Shown: positions 35,701-45,015, counted from the first letter of the stretch. The stretch is 64,000 bases of DNA from Phormidium willei BDU 130791 (GCA_001637315.1 LSZA01000006.1:1-64000); one strand, 5' to 3'. Notes: a model not told the origin generated them from the sequence alone. Numbers and translations are program-made.

Positions 35701-36337
35701 AGGTAATCAACGGACCCAATGGAGGCAGAGGAGACACCACCACCTCACCCCAGCCAGGAGTTCCACGACGCAAGGTGCTTTGATAGCTGAGAATCGTTTG
35801 TGGGTTAAAGTCCCGCAAGCTGTCTTCTTCTTCAAGAGCCATCCCCGTTTCATCGACCCATAAGGCTCGCAGGCGGCCATGACGCCGTTGTAGGGTTAAG
35901 CTGCGATCGCCGCTGTCCTGAATCACCCCCATCGCATCCCCATTCACATTGACAAAGCCAATGGCTGAGACTAGGGGAAAGGTCTGTAACTGATGCCATA
36001 ACAGGGCTTCAATATAGTCAATTGAAGCCGGATCAAGAAGTTGGCTTTCGAGATGGCGGCGATTGAGATGGGAGACCTGAATCAGCGTTTCGAGATGTTC
36101 TTCGAGATCATGAAGGGCCATCTCACTCATCTGCTGTTGATGAGCCTGTCCCATCGTCTCACTGGCCAAACGACTATTGCGAGCAATCAGCCACCCCGTT
36201 ACCCCAACCGCTAAGGCAATTTGTAGGGCAAACGGCGCCACCAAAACTGCTCGTAACGGAATCCCTCGGCGCGGTTGACGGATTCGTCGCGGACGTATTG
36301 AGGCCAGGACATCCGCAGACTTGAAGGGACGTTTCAT
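32756..36337 (-). CDS. Cache-HAMP-PAS-PAS hybrid histidine kinase
   Basis: A 1193-residue membrane hybrid kinase. Domains in order: transmembrane helix (AVLVAPFALQIALAVGVTGWL), extracytoplasmic double Cache region, second transmembrane helix, HAMP (IARPVKRLQQAARDVADGNF), coiled coil, two PAS domains (ETRYRLLAEGTQEAI and EQYRTLVETANSIIL), H box ISNMSHELRTPLNGILGYS, HATPase with DTGIGMSAEQLSRVFLPFEQ and GTGLGLTISQKI, and a receiver with DGVVTDLRMPGLDG. A 70-residue helical tail ends the protein. The ATG at 36337 directly follows the stop of the DUF427 gene; a longer frame to 36472 would overlap it. It likely feeds the two receiver proteins downstream. Confidence 0.92.
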   Translation of the reverse strand: MKRPFKSADVLASIRPRRIRQPRRGIPLRAVLVAPFALQIALAVGVTGWLIARNSRLASETMGQAHQQQMSEMALHDLEEHLETLIQVSHLNRRHLESQLLDPASIDYIEALLWHQLQTFPLVSAIGFVNVNGDAMGVIQDSGDRSLTLQRRHGRLRALWVDETGMALEEEDSLRDFNPQTILSYQSTLRRGTPGWGEVVVSPLPPLGPLITFSELVGPRENPLGVMSVAVELTRLNHLLRHQDLNDEGEYFLVDRQGRLVATSLATSNPDQEQFLEEIKQYTLARDSQFSHIAEVSIGVENRMGLWTSLNKPQRETLRLGDVPHFVNVTPFEMEEGIDWLLVTTIPQSQFLGHLEGSSRQTLMICLVAIAVAGGLGWWASHWIARPVKRLQQAARDVADGNFSRRVEVQQPQEVADLADSFNLMSEDLERSHLHLEATVAERTQELKQEIQERQAITAELHRSETRYRLLAEGTQEAIALLSEGRFSDCNHAALELFNVPSKDEFYGLTPWGLSPPYQPDGRSSQVAAQDWINKVLESGSQRFEWVHRRLDDRSFFAEVCLSAIEVEESILIQAAIRDISETKQAEAERRAREEQYRTLVETANSIILRWNLEGTITFINRYGEAFFGYGQDELRGQSVAIMIPDVGTTFNWREFAQELVNNPDCRTTREDPNVRRDGTLVWVLWTNQPIFNPDGTLLEILAVGNDCTERKRAEVELRQAKEAADLANRAKSEFISNMSHELRTPLNGILGYSQIFKRQTHLPPAVLNGVEVIHQCGTHLLTLIEDILDFSKLEAQGMTLVENPFPLDNFLKTVVQMFELKAAQKRLTFVCEAAKTLPTAIIGDQKRLRQVLINLLGNAIKFTERGQVGFEVSRVQSASEATGDRCLIRFAVRDTGIGMSAEQLSRVFLPFEQVSDPSYHSQGTGLGLTISQKIVHQMGGQLKVESQLGQGSCFSFELWFPQASTWLEEEPHLLALCRGYSGPRRRLLIVDDAAANRLTLCQLLGDLGFEVLEADHGEEALRLAGEQAIDGVVTDLRMPGLDGVELIRRLRAIPALAQVPILVASASLLVEERDRCLAAGCNEFIGKPIETEILLARLQESLNLEWVYEPASRISEAVEMSTVSDVEPMVFPDAQQLDELTHLAKRGSLKRLIEVADGFRLDNPQLEPFVQHLNQLARRYQDKAILELLNRS

Positions 36338-36338
36338 C

Positions 36339-36839
36339 TTACCAGCCCCAACTGCCTCGAATGCCTTTAAACGGGCCAACAATGTCTTGAGTAATCCAAC
36401 CGCCATAAAAGTCCCCTGGCTGGGCATCCACCTGTTCCCCTCGCACGTAACAGGCGTCCATTTGACTGGCATAAAAACTCACAGAGTTAGCGATCGCCGC
36501 AAACTCAGGCACCGGATTGGGATAGTACCAGGCCGCCTCTGAGGCGAGTTTATCCCCCACCTGAACGCTGTAATAGCGACAGACCCCTTTCCATTCACAA
36601 AAGGTTTGTCGCGGTGAGGGGATCAGACAGTCGCTTTTGATATCCTCGGGAGGAAAGTAATAGACCGGAGGATGGCTCGTTTCCAGGACTCGCTGGGTTC
36701 GTTCACTATCCGCGATGATCTCGCCGTTGAAGACAATCCAGAGACGACCCGAAACCGGTTCTAAGCGAGGGGGGCGAGGATAGTCCCACACCGATTCTTG
36801 GCCCGGTTTCGGTTCAATGCGTTGCGGTCGCTTAAACAT
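36339..36839 (-). CDS. DUF427-family protein
   Basis: A 166-residue protein of the DUF427 family. Visible conserved parts are RLWIVFNGEIIADSERTQRVLETSHPPVYYFPPEDI, CEWKGVCRYYSVQVGDKLASEAAWYYPNPVPEF and a C-terminal YVRGEQVDAQPGDFYGGWITQDIVGPFKG. The family is widespread and of unknown function. It is the first gene of the signalling operon, with only one base between its stop and the start of the hybrid kinase, which may mean translational coupling rather than a shared role. Confidence 0.85.
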   Translation of the reverse strand: MFKRPQRIEPKPGQESVWDYPRPPRLEPVSGRLWIVFNGEIIADSERTQRVLETSHPPVYYFPPEDIKSDCLIPSPRQTFCEWKGVCRYYSVQVGDKLASEAAWYYPNPVPEFAAIANSVSFYASQMDACYVRGEQVDAQPGDFYGGWITQDIVGPFKGIRGSWGW

Positions 36840-36925
36840 AGGTATGATGTCGGTGAAATTCTCGGTTAACTGGCATTTCTTTAGACTAGCGATTGGGGAG
36901 AGAAACCGCTAGGGTTAGGAGGGAT

Positions 36926-37399
36926 TTAGGCGATCGCCGTAATTCGGGCCAAATAGTCTCGCAGTTGCTGTTCATGGTCATGACAGAGATGATCATAGGG
37001 AATCTCCTCTGGGGCAAAGGCTCGTACAGCTAGAACTTCCTGAGTATCTTGAGGGTTAAAGGTTCCTGTGACTTTCGCGGCTACAACAATGGAAATCGAG
37101 TGAATGCGGGGATCGCGATCAGGGTGGGAATACACCCCCACTAAGCGATCCAATTCATGTAACTCTAATCCGGTTTCCTCATAGAGTTCTCGCCGGGCCG
37201 CCGTCGGCAGGTCTTCTCCCCAATCAATAATCCCACCGGGGAGTCCCCAGCGGCCCGTATCCCGCCGCTGAATCAAAACTAATTTCCCGGCATCCTCTCC
37301 CTCTATCAGTTCGGCGACCACCGTGGTTCCGGTGATGGGATGGCGAAACAGGAGGCCCATTATGGTTTTGAGATAGCGCCAAATTTGCTGAAGTAACAT
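36926..37399 (-). CDS. Nudix hydrolase
   Basis: A 157-residue Nudix hydrolase. The Nudix box is complete: GGIIDWGEDLPTAARRELYEETGL, with the metal-binding REx2EE core. These enzymes cleave nucleoside diphosphates linked to another group; the substrate here cannot be read from sequence. The ATG at 37399 is preferred to a TTG two codons upstream. An extra N-terminal stretch (MLLQQIWRYLKTIMGLLF) is amphipathic and might touch the membrane. Confidence 0.9.
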   Translation of the reverse strand: MLLQQIWRYLKTIMGLLFRHPITGTTVVAELIEGEDAGKLVLIQRRDTGRWGLPGGIIDWGEDLPTAARRELYEETGLELHELDRLVGVYSHPDRDPRIHSISIVVAAKVTGTFNPQDTQEVLAVRAFAPEEIPYDHLCHDHEQQLRDYLARITAIA

Positions 37400-37549
37400 C
37401 GCCAAACCCCATTTCTAACCTGTTAAACGACCAACAATAATCGCAATCAAAAACGAGAGATTAAACCTCCATTATAAATCATCAATTAAAACCCAAATAC
37501 GCCAAACAGAGTCATTTTTTTTGACATTTGCCTGGGATTTTATGGAGGA

Positions 37550-38893
37550 TCAATCCAGTTGCCCTTGCCAGAGTAACGTTTGTTGCGCCTCATGGTCTCC
37601 CAAACGACGAGTCACAACCAGTTCCACCTCCACCTGAGCGCGAGAGGTCAAATCCCGCTCATCTAAAGGTAAACGGGACAAATCCAGCACAAAGCGGTTA
37701 TAGTCCTGAGACACCAAATGAGCCGGAAGATCCCCATCATAGCGAGTTTGATAGTCCCGGACATGACGGAACCCGGCCCGAGACGGAGTGGAGCGAATCT
37801 TAACCGCAAATTCAGTCTCCAACACCTGCGATTGTTGAGCGGTATCGACCACCGCCAGATTAAACTCCCGAGGATTGCGATTGGCATCGGCGATCGCCAA
37901 CTCCGTAGCCTCACGGCGTCGTAAACTGTAATCAATCACATAGGTACTAATCTGCTCCTCCTCCTGCCAAGCTCCGCGAACCCAGAGCTGTTCAGGAAAC
38001 GTCATCGCCACCGACTCATCATCATTTAGGCTGACGCGAACCTCGAGATCGGCAAAATCCGACGGCCAGCGATCGCTATTCCAGACCACCGCCACCGATC
38101 GCTCTAAACGCTCCACAAACTCCTCATACTCATCAGCGACCACCGATCCTGGCCCCAAGAGCGATCGCGCCCCCCGCCGGCGAACCCAAACCTGTTTAGA
38201 CAAATCAACCGGGCGATCAATCAACGCCGAGATCGGCAATTCCGCCGAAGGCTGTTCCGGCTCCAGAGGGGTCGTTCCCGCCACGAGGCGCAACTGGCCA
38301 GGATCTCCCTCATTTCCCGACCGTCCATTGCGTCCCCGCCGCCCTGAACGCCCGCTGGTGCAGTAATAGCGTTGGTCCTCTACCGTCCAACGGCGACGAC
38401 GACAAGAACACCCCCGTCCACCATAGCCGCCATAGCCGCCATAGCCTCCCTCACCGCCGCGAGCATCCACATAAATCTCCCGTAACGCCTCCAATTCCGA
38501 GTAATACAGCGTCAGATCGCCCCCATCGCCCCCATCACCGCCATCACCACCCGACCCCCCATCACCACCATCAGCCCCCCGCAAGTTGTAGCTGGGATGA
38601 CTCGGCTGAGAACAGTGATACGCATCCTCCCCCGGCCGTCCATCCTCCCCATCACGACCTGGGGTTCCCATCAGTTGCAGCGATCGCCCCCGGCCCTCCA
38701 CTACCCAGGTTTGCTCCCGTCCCGGTTCCCCCGATCGGCCATCACGACCGCGCCTCCCGTCCCGTCCCGAGGTTCCAAAGGTCCCAGCGGCGATGGCCCC
38801 GGTGGCCAACATCACCCCCAGTACCGTCACCGGCTGCCGCCAAAACCGTCCCCCCAAGGAGGTTTTCCAACCCAACAGTATACGACAACTCAT
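37550..38893 (-). CDS. collagen-like Gly-X-Y protein, secreted
   Basis: A 447-residue protein. A signal/anchor segment (FWRQPVTVLGVMLATGAIAAG) is followed by three Gly-X-Y collagen-like blocks: GTSGRDGRRGRDGRSGEPG, GADGGDGGSGGDGGDGGDGG and GRSGRRGRNGRSGNEGDPG, with a GYGGYGGYGGRGC stretch between. The C-terminal half (about residues 230-447) is a non-repetitive beta-rich domain without a motif I know. The frame extends to 38944, but the ATG at 38893 avoids a doubtful N-terminus. It could be a surface or sheath protein; function unknown. Confidence 0.78.
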   Translation of the reverse strand: MSCRILLGWKTSLGGRFWRQPVTVLGVMLATGAIAAGTFGTSGRDGRRGRDGRSGEPGREQTWVVEGRGRSLQLMGTPGRDGEDGRPGEDAYHCSQPSHPSYNLRGADGGDGGSGGDGGDGGDGGDLTLYYSELEALREIYVDARGGEGGYGGYGGYGGRGCSCRRRRWTVEDQRYYCTSGRSGRRGRNGRSGNEGDPGQLRLVAGTTPLEPEQPSAELPISALIDRPVDLSKQVWVRRRGARSLLGPGSVVADEYEEFVERLERSVAVVWNSDRWPSDFADLEVRVSLNDDESVAMTFPEQLWVRGAWQEEEQISTYVIDYSLRRREATELAIADANRNPREFNLAVVDTAQQSQVLETEFAVKIRSTPSRAGFRHVRDYQTRYDGDLPAHLVSQDYNRFVLDLSRLPLDERDLTSRAQVEVELVVTRRLGDHEAQQTLLWQGQLD

Positions 38894-38962
38894 TGTTCTA
38901 ACTCTCCTGACACTCAAACTCAACAGCGATCGCCCCCCATCCATCTGACCCCATTCCCCCCT

Positions 38963-38994
38963 CCCTGTTCCCTGTTCCCTGTTCCCTGTTCCCC
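38963..38994. repeat. tandem CCCTGTT heptamer repeat
   Basis: Four copies of the 7-bp unit CCCTGTT lie between the divergent collagen-like and YiiX-type genes. The unit matches those at 19852-19890 and 45682-45704. Confidence 0.85.
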
Positions 38995-39037
38995 ATAAGG
39001 TATTATCAGGACGAAGGACGAGTAGAGGATCTCGCAG

Positions 39038-39703
39038 ATGGGAATTGGATCAGCCTTTGGCAATGCCTTACGACGCGAAAGCATTTTATCTCGCTATGAA
39101 CAGCATCGTCCGCAGATGAAAACCGGAGATGTCATCGGCTTTTCAGGCAACACCGGCTTCTCCGACGTGATCAAATGGGGAACCGGTTCGATGTACTCCC
39201 ATGTCGGTATCGTCCTCACCGCCAGCATGGGGGGTGGCTTTGGCGATAGCGTCCTCGTGGTCGAATCCACCACTGAAACCAGCCATCAAGTCGCCTCAAA
39301 AGAGGGACAAGAGTTAATTAAAGGCGTTCAGATGAACTGGCTCTCCAAACGAACCTTAATGTATGATGGCTCAGTCTGGTGGTTCCCCCTCAAAGACCCT
39401 CTCCCCCCCGAAGGTCGCTCAAACATGGAAGCTTGGTTACGAGAAACCCACAGTCAGCGTATTCCTTACGACAGTATCCAAGTCATGGGGGCCGGAATTA
39501 AACTCTGGGAACGGTTAGGACTCTCGGGGCCACAAGACCTGTCACGACTGTTTTGTTCAGAATTAGTCACCAAGGCCCTGCGTGTCGCCGGTGTCGTTGA
39601 CTCAGAGATTAACCCATCCCGGCAAACCCCCGCCGATGTAGTTAACTTTCCCTGTCTTGACTACCCCGTCTTGCTCAAGGGGGATTCTACCCCCGTTCAG
39701 TAG
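39038..39703 (+). CDS. YiiX/YebB-type (permuted NlpC/P60) cysteine hydrolase
   Basis: A 221-residue protein of the permuted papain-like group. KTGDVIGFSGNTGFSDVIKWGTGSMYSHVGIVL carries the catalytic His, and the Cys lies near the C-terminus in RLFCSELVTKALRVAG, the order expected of the circularly permuted family. There is no signal peptide, so it acts in the cytoplasm or is exported otherwise. Family members are thought to be amidases or lipid hydrolases. GAGG-type ribosome site precedes the ATG. secA follows 128 nt downstream. Confidence 0.8.
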   Translation: MGIGSAFGNALRRESILSRYEQHRPQMKTGDVIGFSGNTGFSDVIKWGTGSMYSHVGIVLTASMGGGFGDSVLVVESTTETSHQVASKEGQELIKGVQMNWLSKRTLMYDGSVWWFPLKDPLPPEGRSNMEAWLRETHSQRIPYDSIQVMGAGIKLWERLGLSGPQDLSRLFCSELVTKALRVAGVVDSEINPSRQTPADVVNFPCLDYPVLLKGDSTPVQ

Positions 39704-39831
39704 CCGAGTTGCAGTGGTAGGATTAACATAAAGACACTGATTTCAATCCATTTTCGTGAATGCGATGCCGACGCTTTGGCCCCGAAGCGTGCGATCGCCA
39801 ACTCTTGTTATAGACCCTTCCCGCTCCTCCT

Positions 39832-42645
39832 ATGCTTAAACGACTGTTCGGCGACCCCAATACCCGGAAACTCAAGAAAATTGAGCCACTCGTGGCTGAC
39901 GTGAAAGTTCTTGAGCCAGATATCCAACCCCTAACGGACGAAGCGTTGGTGGCCAAGACGGCTGAGTTTCGGGAACAGTTGTCTAAAGCGCGATCGCGAG
40001 GAGAAGAAGACGACATCCTCGACGAGATCCTCCCCGAAGCCTTCGCCGTAGTGCGTGAAGCCTCCCGCCGCGTCCTGGGAATGCGCCACTTCGACGTACA
40101 AATCCTCGGCGGAATCGTCCTCCACAGCGGCGAAATTGCCGAAATGAAGACCGGAGAAGGGAAAACCCTCGTCTCTACCCTTCCCGCCTATCTCAACGCC
40201 CTCAGCGGCAAAGGAGTTCACGTCGTCACCGTCAACGACTACCTGGCCCGCCGGGATGCCGAGTGGATGGGACAAGTTCACCGCTTCCTGGGCCTGTCTG
40301 TCGGCCTGATTCAACAGGGAATGACTCCCGACGAACGGCGCAAAAACTACAACTGCGACATCACCTATTGCACCAACTCCGAATTAGGCTTCGACTATCT
40401 ACGAGACAACATGGCCACCTCCATCGAGGAAGTGGTACAACGGCCCTTCAACTACTGTGTCATCGATGAAGTCGACTCAGTTCTGATTGACGAAGCCCGC
40501 ACCCCGCTGATTATCTCAGGCCAAGTCGAACGCCCCAGCGAGAAATACCGCCGCGCCGCTGAAGTAGCGGCCCAGTTAGTGCGGGGAACTGAAGATGACC
40601 CCCAAGATTACGAAGTCGATGAGAAAGCCCGCAACGTGCTGCTATCGGATGAAGGCTTCGCCCGGGCTGAAGAACTCCTAGGAATGACGGATTTATACGA
40701 TCCCGAAGATCCCTGGGCGCATTATGTCTTTAACGCCGTCAAAGCCAAAGAACTCTTTGTCAAAGATGTCAACTACATCATCCGCGATGACGATGTCGTC
40801 ATCGTTGATGAGTTTACCGGCCGGGTGATGCCGGGCCGACGCTGGAGTGATGGACTCCACCAAGCGATCGAAGCTAAGGAACATCTGGAGATTCAGCCAG
40901 AAACCCAAACCCTGGCCACGATTACTTATCAAAACTTCTTCCTGCTCTATCCCAAGTTAGCGGGGATGACCGGAACGGCAAAAACCGAAGAGTCGGAATT
41001 TGAGAAAATCTATAAACTGCGGGTGACGGTGGTTCCCACCAACCGTCCCCTGTTGCGGAAGGATTTACCCGATGTCGTCTATAAAACGGAGGTGGCCAAA
41101 TGGAAAGCGGTCGCCGAAGAATGCGCTGAGAAACATGAAGCCGGCCGCCCGGTGTTAGTGGGAACCACCAGCGTGGAAAAATCAGAAGTTCTCTCGCAAC
41201 TGCTGAGTCAGTTAAAGGTTCCCCACAACCTCCTCAACGCCAAACCTGAGAATGTGGAACGGGAGTCGGAAATTGTGGCCCAGGCGGGACGAGGCGGAAC
41301 CGTCACCATCGCCACCAACATGGCGGGACGGGGAACGGATATTATCCTCGGCGGCAACGCCGATTATATGGCCCGGCTGAAGCTACGGGAGTATTTTATG
41401 CCCCGTTTAGTTAAACCCGAGGATGAAGCGAGTTTCGCGAAACCGAAAGCGGTAGCCAGTCGCAGTCGCAGCAAAGGGAAAGGCTTTGATACGGTGTCGA
41501 AACCCAAAACCTGGAAAGCCTCAGCGCAAATTTTCCCGGTGGAGTTGACGCCGGAGTTGGAACAACAACTCAAGTCGATGGTGGATACGGCGGTGAAGGA
41601 GTATGGTGAGCGCAGTTTACCGGAATTGGAAGCCGAAGAACGCATCGCCATCGCCGCTGAGAAGGCCCCCACTGAGGATGCTGTGGTGGCTCAGCTGCGC
41701 GAGGTGTATCAGGAGTTGTTGAAGCATTATGAGGGTTACACCGACAAGGAACATAACTTGGTGATTGAACGGGGTGGCTTGCATGTCATCGGTACGGAAC
41801 GCCACGAGTCTCGCCGGGTGGATAACCAGTTGCGAGGACGAGCGGGCCGTCAGGGTGACCCTGGTTCGACGCGCTTTTTCCTCAGTTTAGAGGATAATTT
41901 ATTACGGATTTTCGGCGGCGATCGCGTCGCGGGCCTCATGAATGCGTTTCGGGTTGAGGAGGATATGCCCATTGAGTCCGGCATGTTGACGCGATCGCTC
42001 GAAGGGGCGCAACGTAAGGTGGAAACCTACTATTACGACATCCGTAAACAGGTGTTTGAGTACGACGAAGTGATGAACAATCAACGTCGGGCAATTTACG
42101 CTGAACGCCGTCGCGTCTTGGAGGGACAAAACCTCAAACAGCGGGTGATTGAGTATGCGGAAATGACGATGGACGACATCGTCGATGCCTACATCAACCC
42201 GGAACTGCCCTCGGAGGAATGGAACCTCGATAAACTCGTGGACAAAGTGAAACAGTTTGTCTATCTCTTGGAGGAGTTACAGCCGAGTCAACTCGAAGAT
42301 ATGGCTGTTGAGGAGATTAAAACCTTCCTCCATGAACAGGTCCATATTGCCTATGATATGAAGGAATCCCAAGTCGATAAAATTCAACCGGGGTTGATGC
42401 GTCAGGCGGAACGGTTCTTTATTCTGCAACGGATTGACACCCTCTGGCGGGAACATTTGCAACAGATGGATGCTTTGCGTGAGTCGGTGAGTCTACGCGG
42501 TTATGGTCAGAAAGATCCGCTGATTGAGTATAAGAGTGAGGGCTATGAACTGTTCTTAGAGATGATGATTGATATCCGCCGCGATGTGGTCTTCTCCCTC
42601 TTCCAGTTCCAACCTCAGGTCCAACAAACCACGGTGAAGAGTTAA
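39832..42645 (+). CDS. secA: preprotein translocase ATPase SecA
   Basis: SecA is the motor that drives unfolded proteins through SecYEG in plasma and thylakoid membranes. The 937-residue sequence is complete: [30 protein letters not shown] with Walker [22 protein letters not shown] with Walker B, the preprotein cross-linking domain, [26 protein letters not shown] and [16 protein letters not shown]. As is usual in cyanobacteria, the C-terminal zinc/SecB-binding motif is absent. A Ser/Lys-rich insert ([13 protein letters not shown]) follows residue 540. It is the sole copy seen here. Confidence 0.97.
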   Translation: MLKRLFGDPNTRKLKKIEPLVADVKVLEPDIQPLTDEALVAKTAEFREQLSKARSRGEEDDILDEILPEAFAVVREASRRVLGMRHFDVQILGGIVLHSGEIAEMKTGEGKTLVSTLPAYLNALSGKGVHVVTVNDYLARRDAEWMGQVHRFLGLSVGLIQQGMTPDERRKNYNCDITYCTNSELGFDYLRDNMATSIEEVVQRPFNYCVIDEVDSVLIDEARTPLIISGQVERPSEKYRRAAEVAAQLVRGTEDDPQDYEVDEKARNVLLSDEGFARAEELLGMTDLYDPEDPWAHYVFNAVKAKELFVKDVNYIIRDDDVVIVDEFTGRVMPGRRWSDGLHQAIEAKEHLEIQPETQTLATITYQNFFLLYPKLAGMTGTAKTEESEFEKIYKLRVTVVPTNRPLLRKDLPDVVYKTEVAKWKAVAEECAEKHEAGRPVLVGTTSVEKSEVLSQLLSQLKVPHNLLNAKPENVERESEIVAQAGRGGTVTIATNMAGRGTDIILGGNADYMARLKLREYFMPRLVKPEDEASFAKPKAVASRSRSKGKGFDTVSKPKTWKASAQIFPVELTPELEQQLKSMVDTAVKEYGERSLPELEAEERIAIAAEKAPTEDAVVAQLREVYQELLKHYEGYTDKEHNLVIERGGLHVIGTERHESRRVDNQLRGRAGRQGDPGSTRFFLSLEDNLLRIFGGDRVAGLMNAFRVEEDMPIESGMLTRSLEGAQRKVETYYYDIRKQVFEYDEVMNNQRRAIYAERRRVLEGQNLKQRVIEYAEMTMDDIVDAYINPELPSEEWNLDKLVDKVKQFVYLLEELQPSQLEDMAVEEIKTFLHEQVHIAYDMKESQVDKIQPGLMRQAERFFILQRIDTLWREHLQQMDALRESVSLRGYGQKDPLIEYKSEGYELFLEMMIDIRRDVVFSLFQFQPQVQQTTVKS

Positions 42646-42698
42646 ACAATCAGGTCTTCAGGAGATCGGGTGGAATTTGTGGCCTGGAGACAAAATTG

Positions 42699-42724
42699 TA
42701 GGGGCGAACAATTGTTCGCCCCTA
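42699..42724. repeat. 26-bp perfect palindrome (MITE-like/terminator)
   Basis: TAGGGGCGAACAA is followed directly by its exact reverse complement. This palindrome family (TAGGGGCGAAC...) is repeated in many cyanobacterial genomes. It sits between the converging secA and MAPEG genes, so it could also end transcription from either side, although no T-run follows. Confidence 0.75.
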
Positions 42725-42793
42725 TTGATGTAATCTGCTACGAATTTCCTGGTTCACTCTTTAGCCATTTCGGGTTTTAGTGCGATTTGGGTG

Positions 42794-43204
42794 TTAGCGA
42801 TTAGATAACCCCGAATACAGCGTTAAGCCAACTCCAACCAAGGAACCAATCAACAACGCCATTGTCACTAACGAACTCATCCCAAATCCAGCGGCTCGTT
42901 TTTCCGGGGCTTGATAGTACCCCCAGGCGAAGAGAATACGACCAATCACCCAAACTGCACCTAAACCTGCACCCCACACTTGACTCACAAAGATGGAAAA
43001 CAGCCACAGGGCGGGAATGAATAAAACAATCTGTTCAACGGTGTTTTGCTGAACGCGAAACACTCGCTCAAAATCAGGGTTTCCTGATGTCGCGGGGGGA
43101 GACACTTGATATTTAAATCTGGCTCGCCCGACGTTAATCGTAACCACAAAATAGAGAAGTAGGGCGGCGACGGTGACGAGGGCTGTCCAAGGATAGGCTG
43201 ACAT
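42794..43204 (-). CDS. MAPEG-family membrane protein
   Basis: A 136-residue protein with four hydrophobic helices, in the MAPEG family (eicosanoid and glutathione metabolism). The signature is VFRVQQNTVEQIVLFIPALWLFSIF, where FxxQxNTxE matches the conserved loop and helix 2, followed by VIGRILFAWGYYQAPEKRAAGFGMS. In bacteria such proteins may act as glutathione transferases or peroxidases, but activity cannot be assigned. It is convergent to secA. Confidence 0.88.
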   Translation of the reverse strand: MSAYPWTALVTVAALLLYFVVTINVGRARFKYQVSPPATSGNPDFERVFRVQQNTVEQIVLFIPALWLFSIFVSQVWGAGLGAVWVIGRILFAWGYYQAPEKRAAGFGMSSLVTMALLIGSLVGVGLTLYSGLSNR

Positions 43205-43371
43205 AGGGCTAGGTATAATTTAACAACAAATGACCTAAAAATCGGAATTGCAATTGCTAATGACAAATTGGCAATTAACAGGTTTTAGAAATTGGGTCTT
43301 CAGGTTTTAGGGGCATGAAAAACAATCGACAGTAGATTAAACTCCTTGCCATCAGGGCTGATAACCGATAT

Positions 43372-44904
43372 CTATTGACCCATTAAAGCGCGAATAGCGA
43401 CTAATAAGCCTCGGGCTTTATTGAGGGTTTCTTGATACTCTTTGTCCGGATCAGAGTCTGCCACTAAGCCAGCCCCCGCTTGAACAGAGACCGTATTTTG
43501 ACCCGACTCATCGGCTCGCACGATCGCCGTGCGAATGGCGATCGCCGTATTCAACTGTCCCTCAAAATCATAATAGCCATAAACCCCCGAATAGGGACCC
43601 CGGCGACTCGGTTCTAACTCGGCGATAATCTCCATGGCCCGAATCTTGGGCGCACCACTGACGGTTCCGGCCGGAAAACAGGCTTTCAGCAGATCCCACG
43701 CCGACTTGGAGGGGGCCAGTTTCCCCACCACATTACTAACAATGTGCATCACGTGGGAATAGCGCTCCACCACCATCAACTCATCGACCGTCACCGTTCC
43801 CTGTTCACAGACGCGGCCTAAATCATTGCGGCCCAAATCCACTAACATGACATGTTCCGCCACTTCCTTGGGATCGGCCAACAAATCCGCCGCCAGTTCA
43901 GCATCCTCCCGGGCCGTTGTCCCGCGCGGACGAGTTCCGGCGATGGGCCGTACCGTGGCCAGGCGGGTTCCATCGTCGAGGCGATCGGCTTTCACCATCA
44001 CTTCCGGACTCGACCCGATCGCCTGCCAAGACTTAAAGTTGAAATACGCCATATAGGGAGAAGGATTAATCAGACGAATCGAGCGGTAGAGGGAAAAGGG
44101 ATCTCCCGCAAACGCCGCCGATAACCGCTGCGAAATCACCACCTGGAAAATATCCCCAGCTTTGATATAGTCTTTAGCCTTGCGGACACTCTCGCAGAAT
44201 TGCTCCCGTGTGGTGTTGCTCGATGTGGCGAGGGGTTGATCCTCATTCAGATGAGGCGGAGTCCATTCGAGCATCGTCTCTTCGCTGCTGAGGGGATGTT
44301 GTAGCTTCTCGACAAGCTGCGAGACGCGATCGCAGGCCTGACGGTAAGCCGCCTCAACCGTCACCTTGGGATCTCGTAAATCCCCATAGGCGATCGCCCA
44401 AATCTTCCGTTTCACCTGATCAAACACCAGCAGATTATCCACCTGCATCCAAACCCCATCTGGTAAATCCCCCTGCTGACGTGGATGCACCGAGACGCGC
44501 GGTTCAATCCAATGAATCAACTCATACCCCCAAAAGCCAAACAAGCCACCAATCCCCGAAGGAAGTTCCGGTAACTGCACTGGCTGATAGGGTTTCAGAC
44601 AGTCTTCGACAATTTTAAACGGGTCGCCACCGAAGCGATCGACTCGGCCATCGCGATGAGTTTGTAGCGTTTCCTCACCCCGAGATTCGAGGACCCAAAG
44701 GGGATTACAGCCCAAAAAACTATAGCGTCCAATGCGCTCTCCCCCGTCGACGGACTCGAGCAGAAAACTATAGGGTTGACCAGCACAGACCTTATACCAG
44801 GCTGACACCGGGGTATCCAAGTCCGCCACCCACTCCTGATAGACTGGGACAAAATTACCGGTTTGCGCCAGTTGACGAAATTGCTCTAAATCCGGAAAGA
44901 TCAC
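43372..44904 (-). CDS. trpE: anthranilate synthase component I
   Basis: TrpE converts chorismate to anthranilate with ammonia supplied by TrpG, the first step of tryptophan synthesis. The 510-residue protein shows the feedback-inhibition motif FLLESVDGGERIGRYSFLG, and the catalytic core IKAGDIFQVVISQRLS, NPSPYMAYFNF, GSSPEVMVK, GTRPRGTTAREDAELAADLLADPKE, FPAGTVSGAPKIRAMEII and YSGVYGYYDFEG. The start is a GTG. It lies downstream of psaD on the same strand, an order also found in Synechocystis (slr0737-slr0738). A 14-bp tandem repeat lies in its upstream region. Confidence 0.93.
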   Translation of the reverse strand: MIFPDLEQFRQLAQTGNFVPVYQEWVADLDTPVSAWYKVCAGQPYSFLLESVDGGERIGRYSFLGCNPLWVLESRGEETLQTHRDGRVDRFGGDPFKIVEDCLKPYQPVQLPELPSGIGGLFGFWGYELIHWIEPRVSVHPRQQGDLPDGVWMQVDNLLVFDQVKRKIWAIAYGDLRDPKVTVEAAYRQACDRVSQLVEKLQHPLSSEETMLEWTPPHLNEDQPLATSSNTTREQFCESVRKAKDYIKAGDIFQVVISQRLSAAFAGDPFSLYRSIRLINPSPYMAYFNFKSWQAIGSSPEVMVKADRLDDGTRLATVRPIAGTRPRGTTAREDAELAADLLADPKEVAEHVMLVDLGRNDLGRVCEQGTVTVDELMVVERYSHVMHIVSNVVGKLAPSKSAWDLLKACFPAGTVSGAPKIRAMEIIAELEPSRRGPYSGVYGYYDFEGQLNTAIAIRTAIVRADESGQNTVSVQAGAGLVADSDPDKEYQETLNKARGLLVAIRALMGQ

Positions 44905-44931
44905 AGGTCTGATGATGAAGAATTACACAGT

Positions 44932-45015
44932 GGGACTCGGACAACGGGACTCGGACAATGGGACTTGGATAACGGGACTTGGATAACGGGACTTGGATAA
45001 CGGGACTTGGATAAC
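44932..45015. repeat. six-copy 14-bp tandem repeat between psaD and trpE
   Basis: Six units of GGGACTYGGAYAAY in direct, uninterrupted order (84 bp); the last four copies are identical, the first two diverged by single bases. It lies 28-111 nt upstream of the trpE GTG, so it would be transcribed into the trpE leader if transcription comes from psaD or from a nearby promoter. Confidence 0.95.

Noticed and set aside
36338-36472. N-terminal extension of the hybrid kinase
   Set aside because: It overlaps the DUF427 gene almost entirely; the ATG at 36337 directly follows the DUF427 stop and precedes the first membrane helix.
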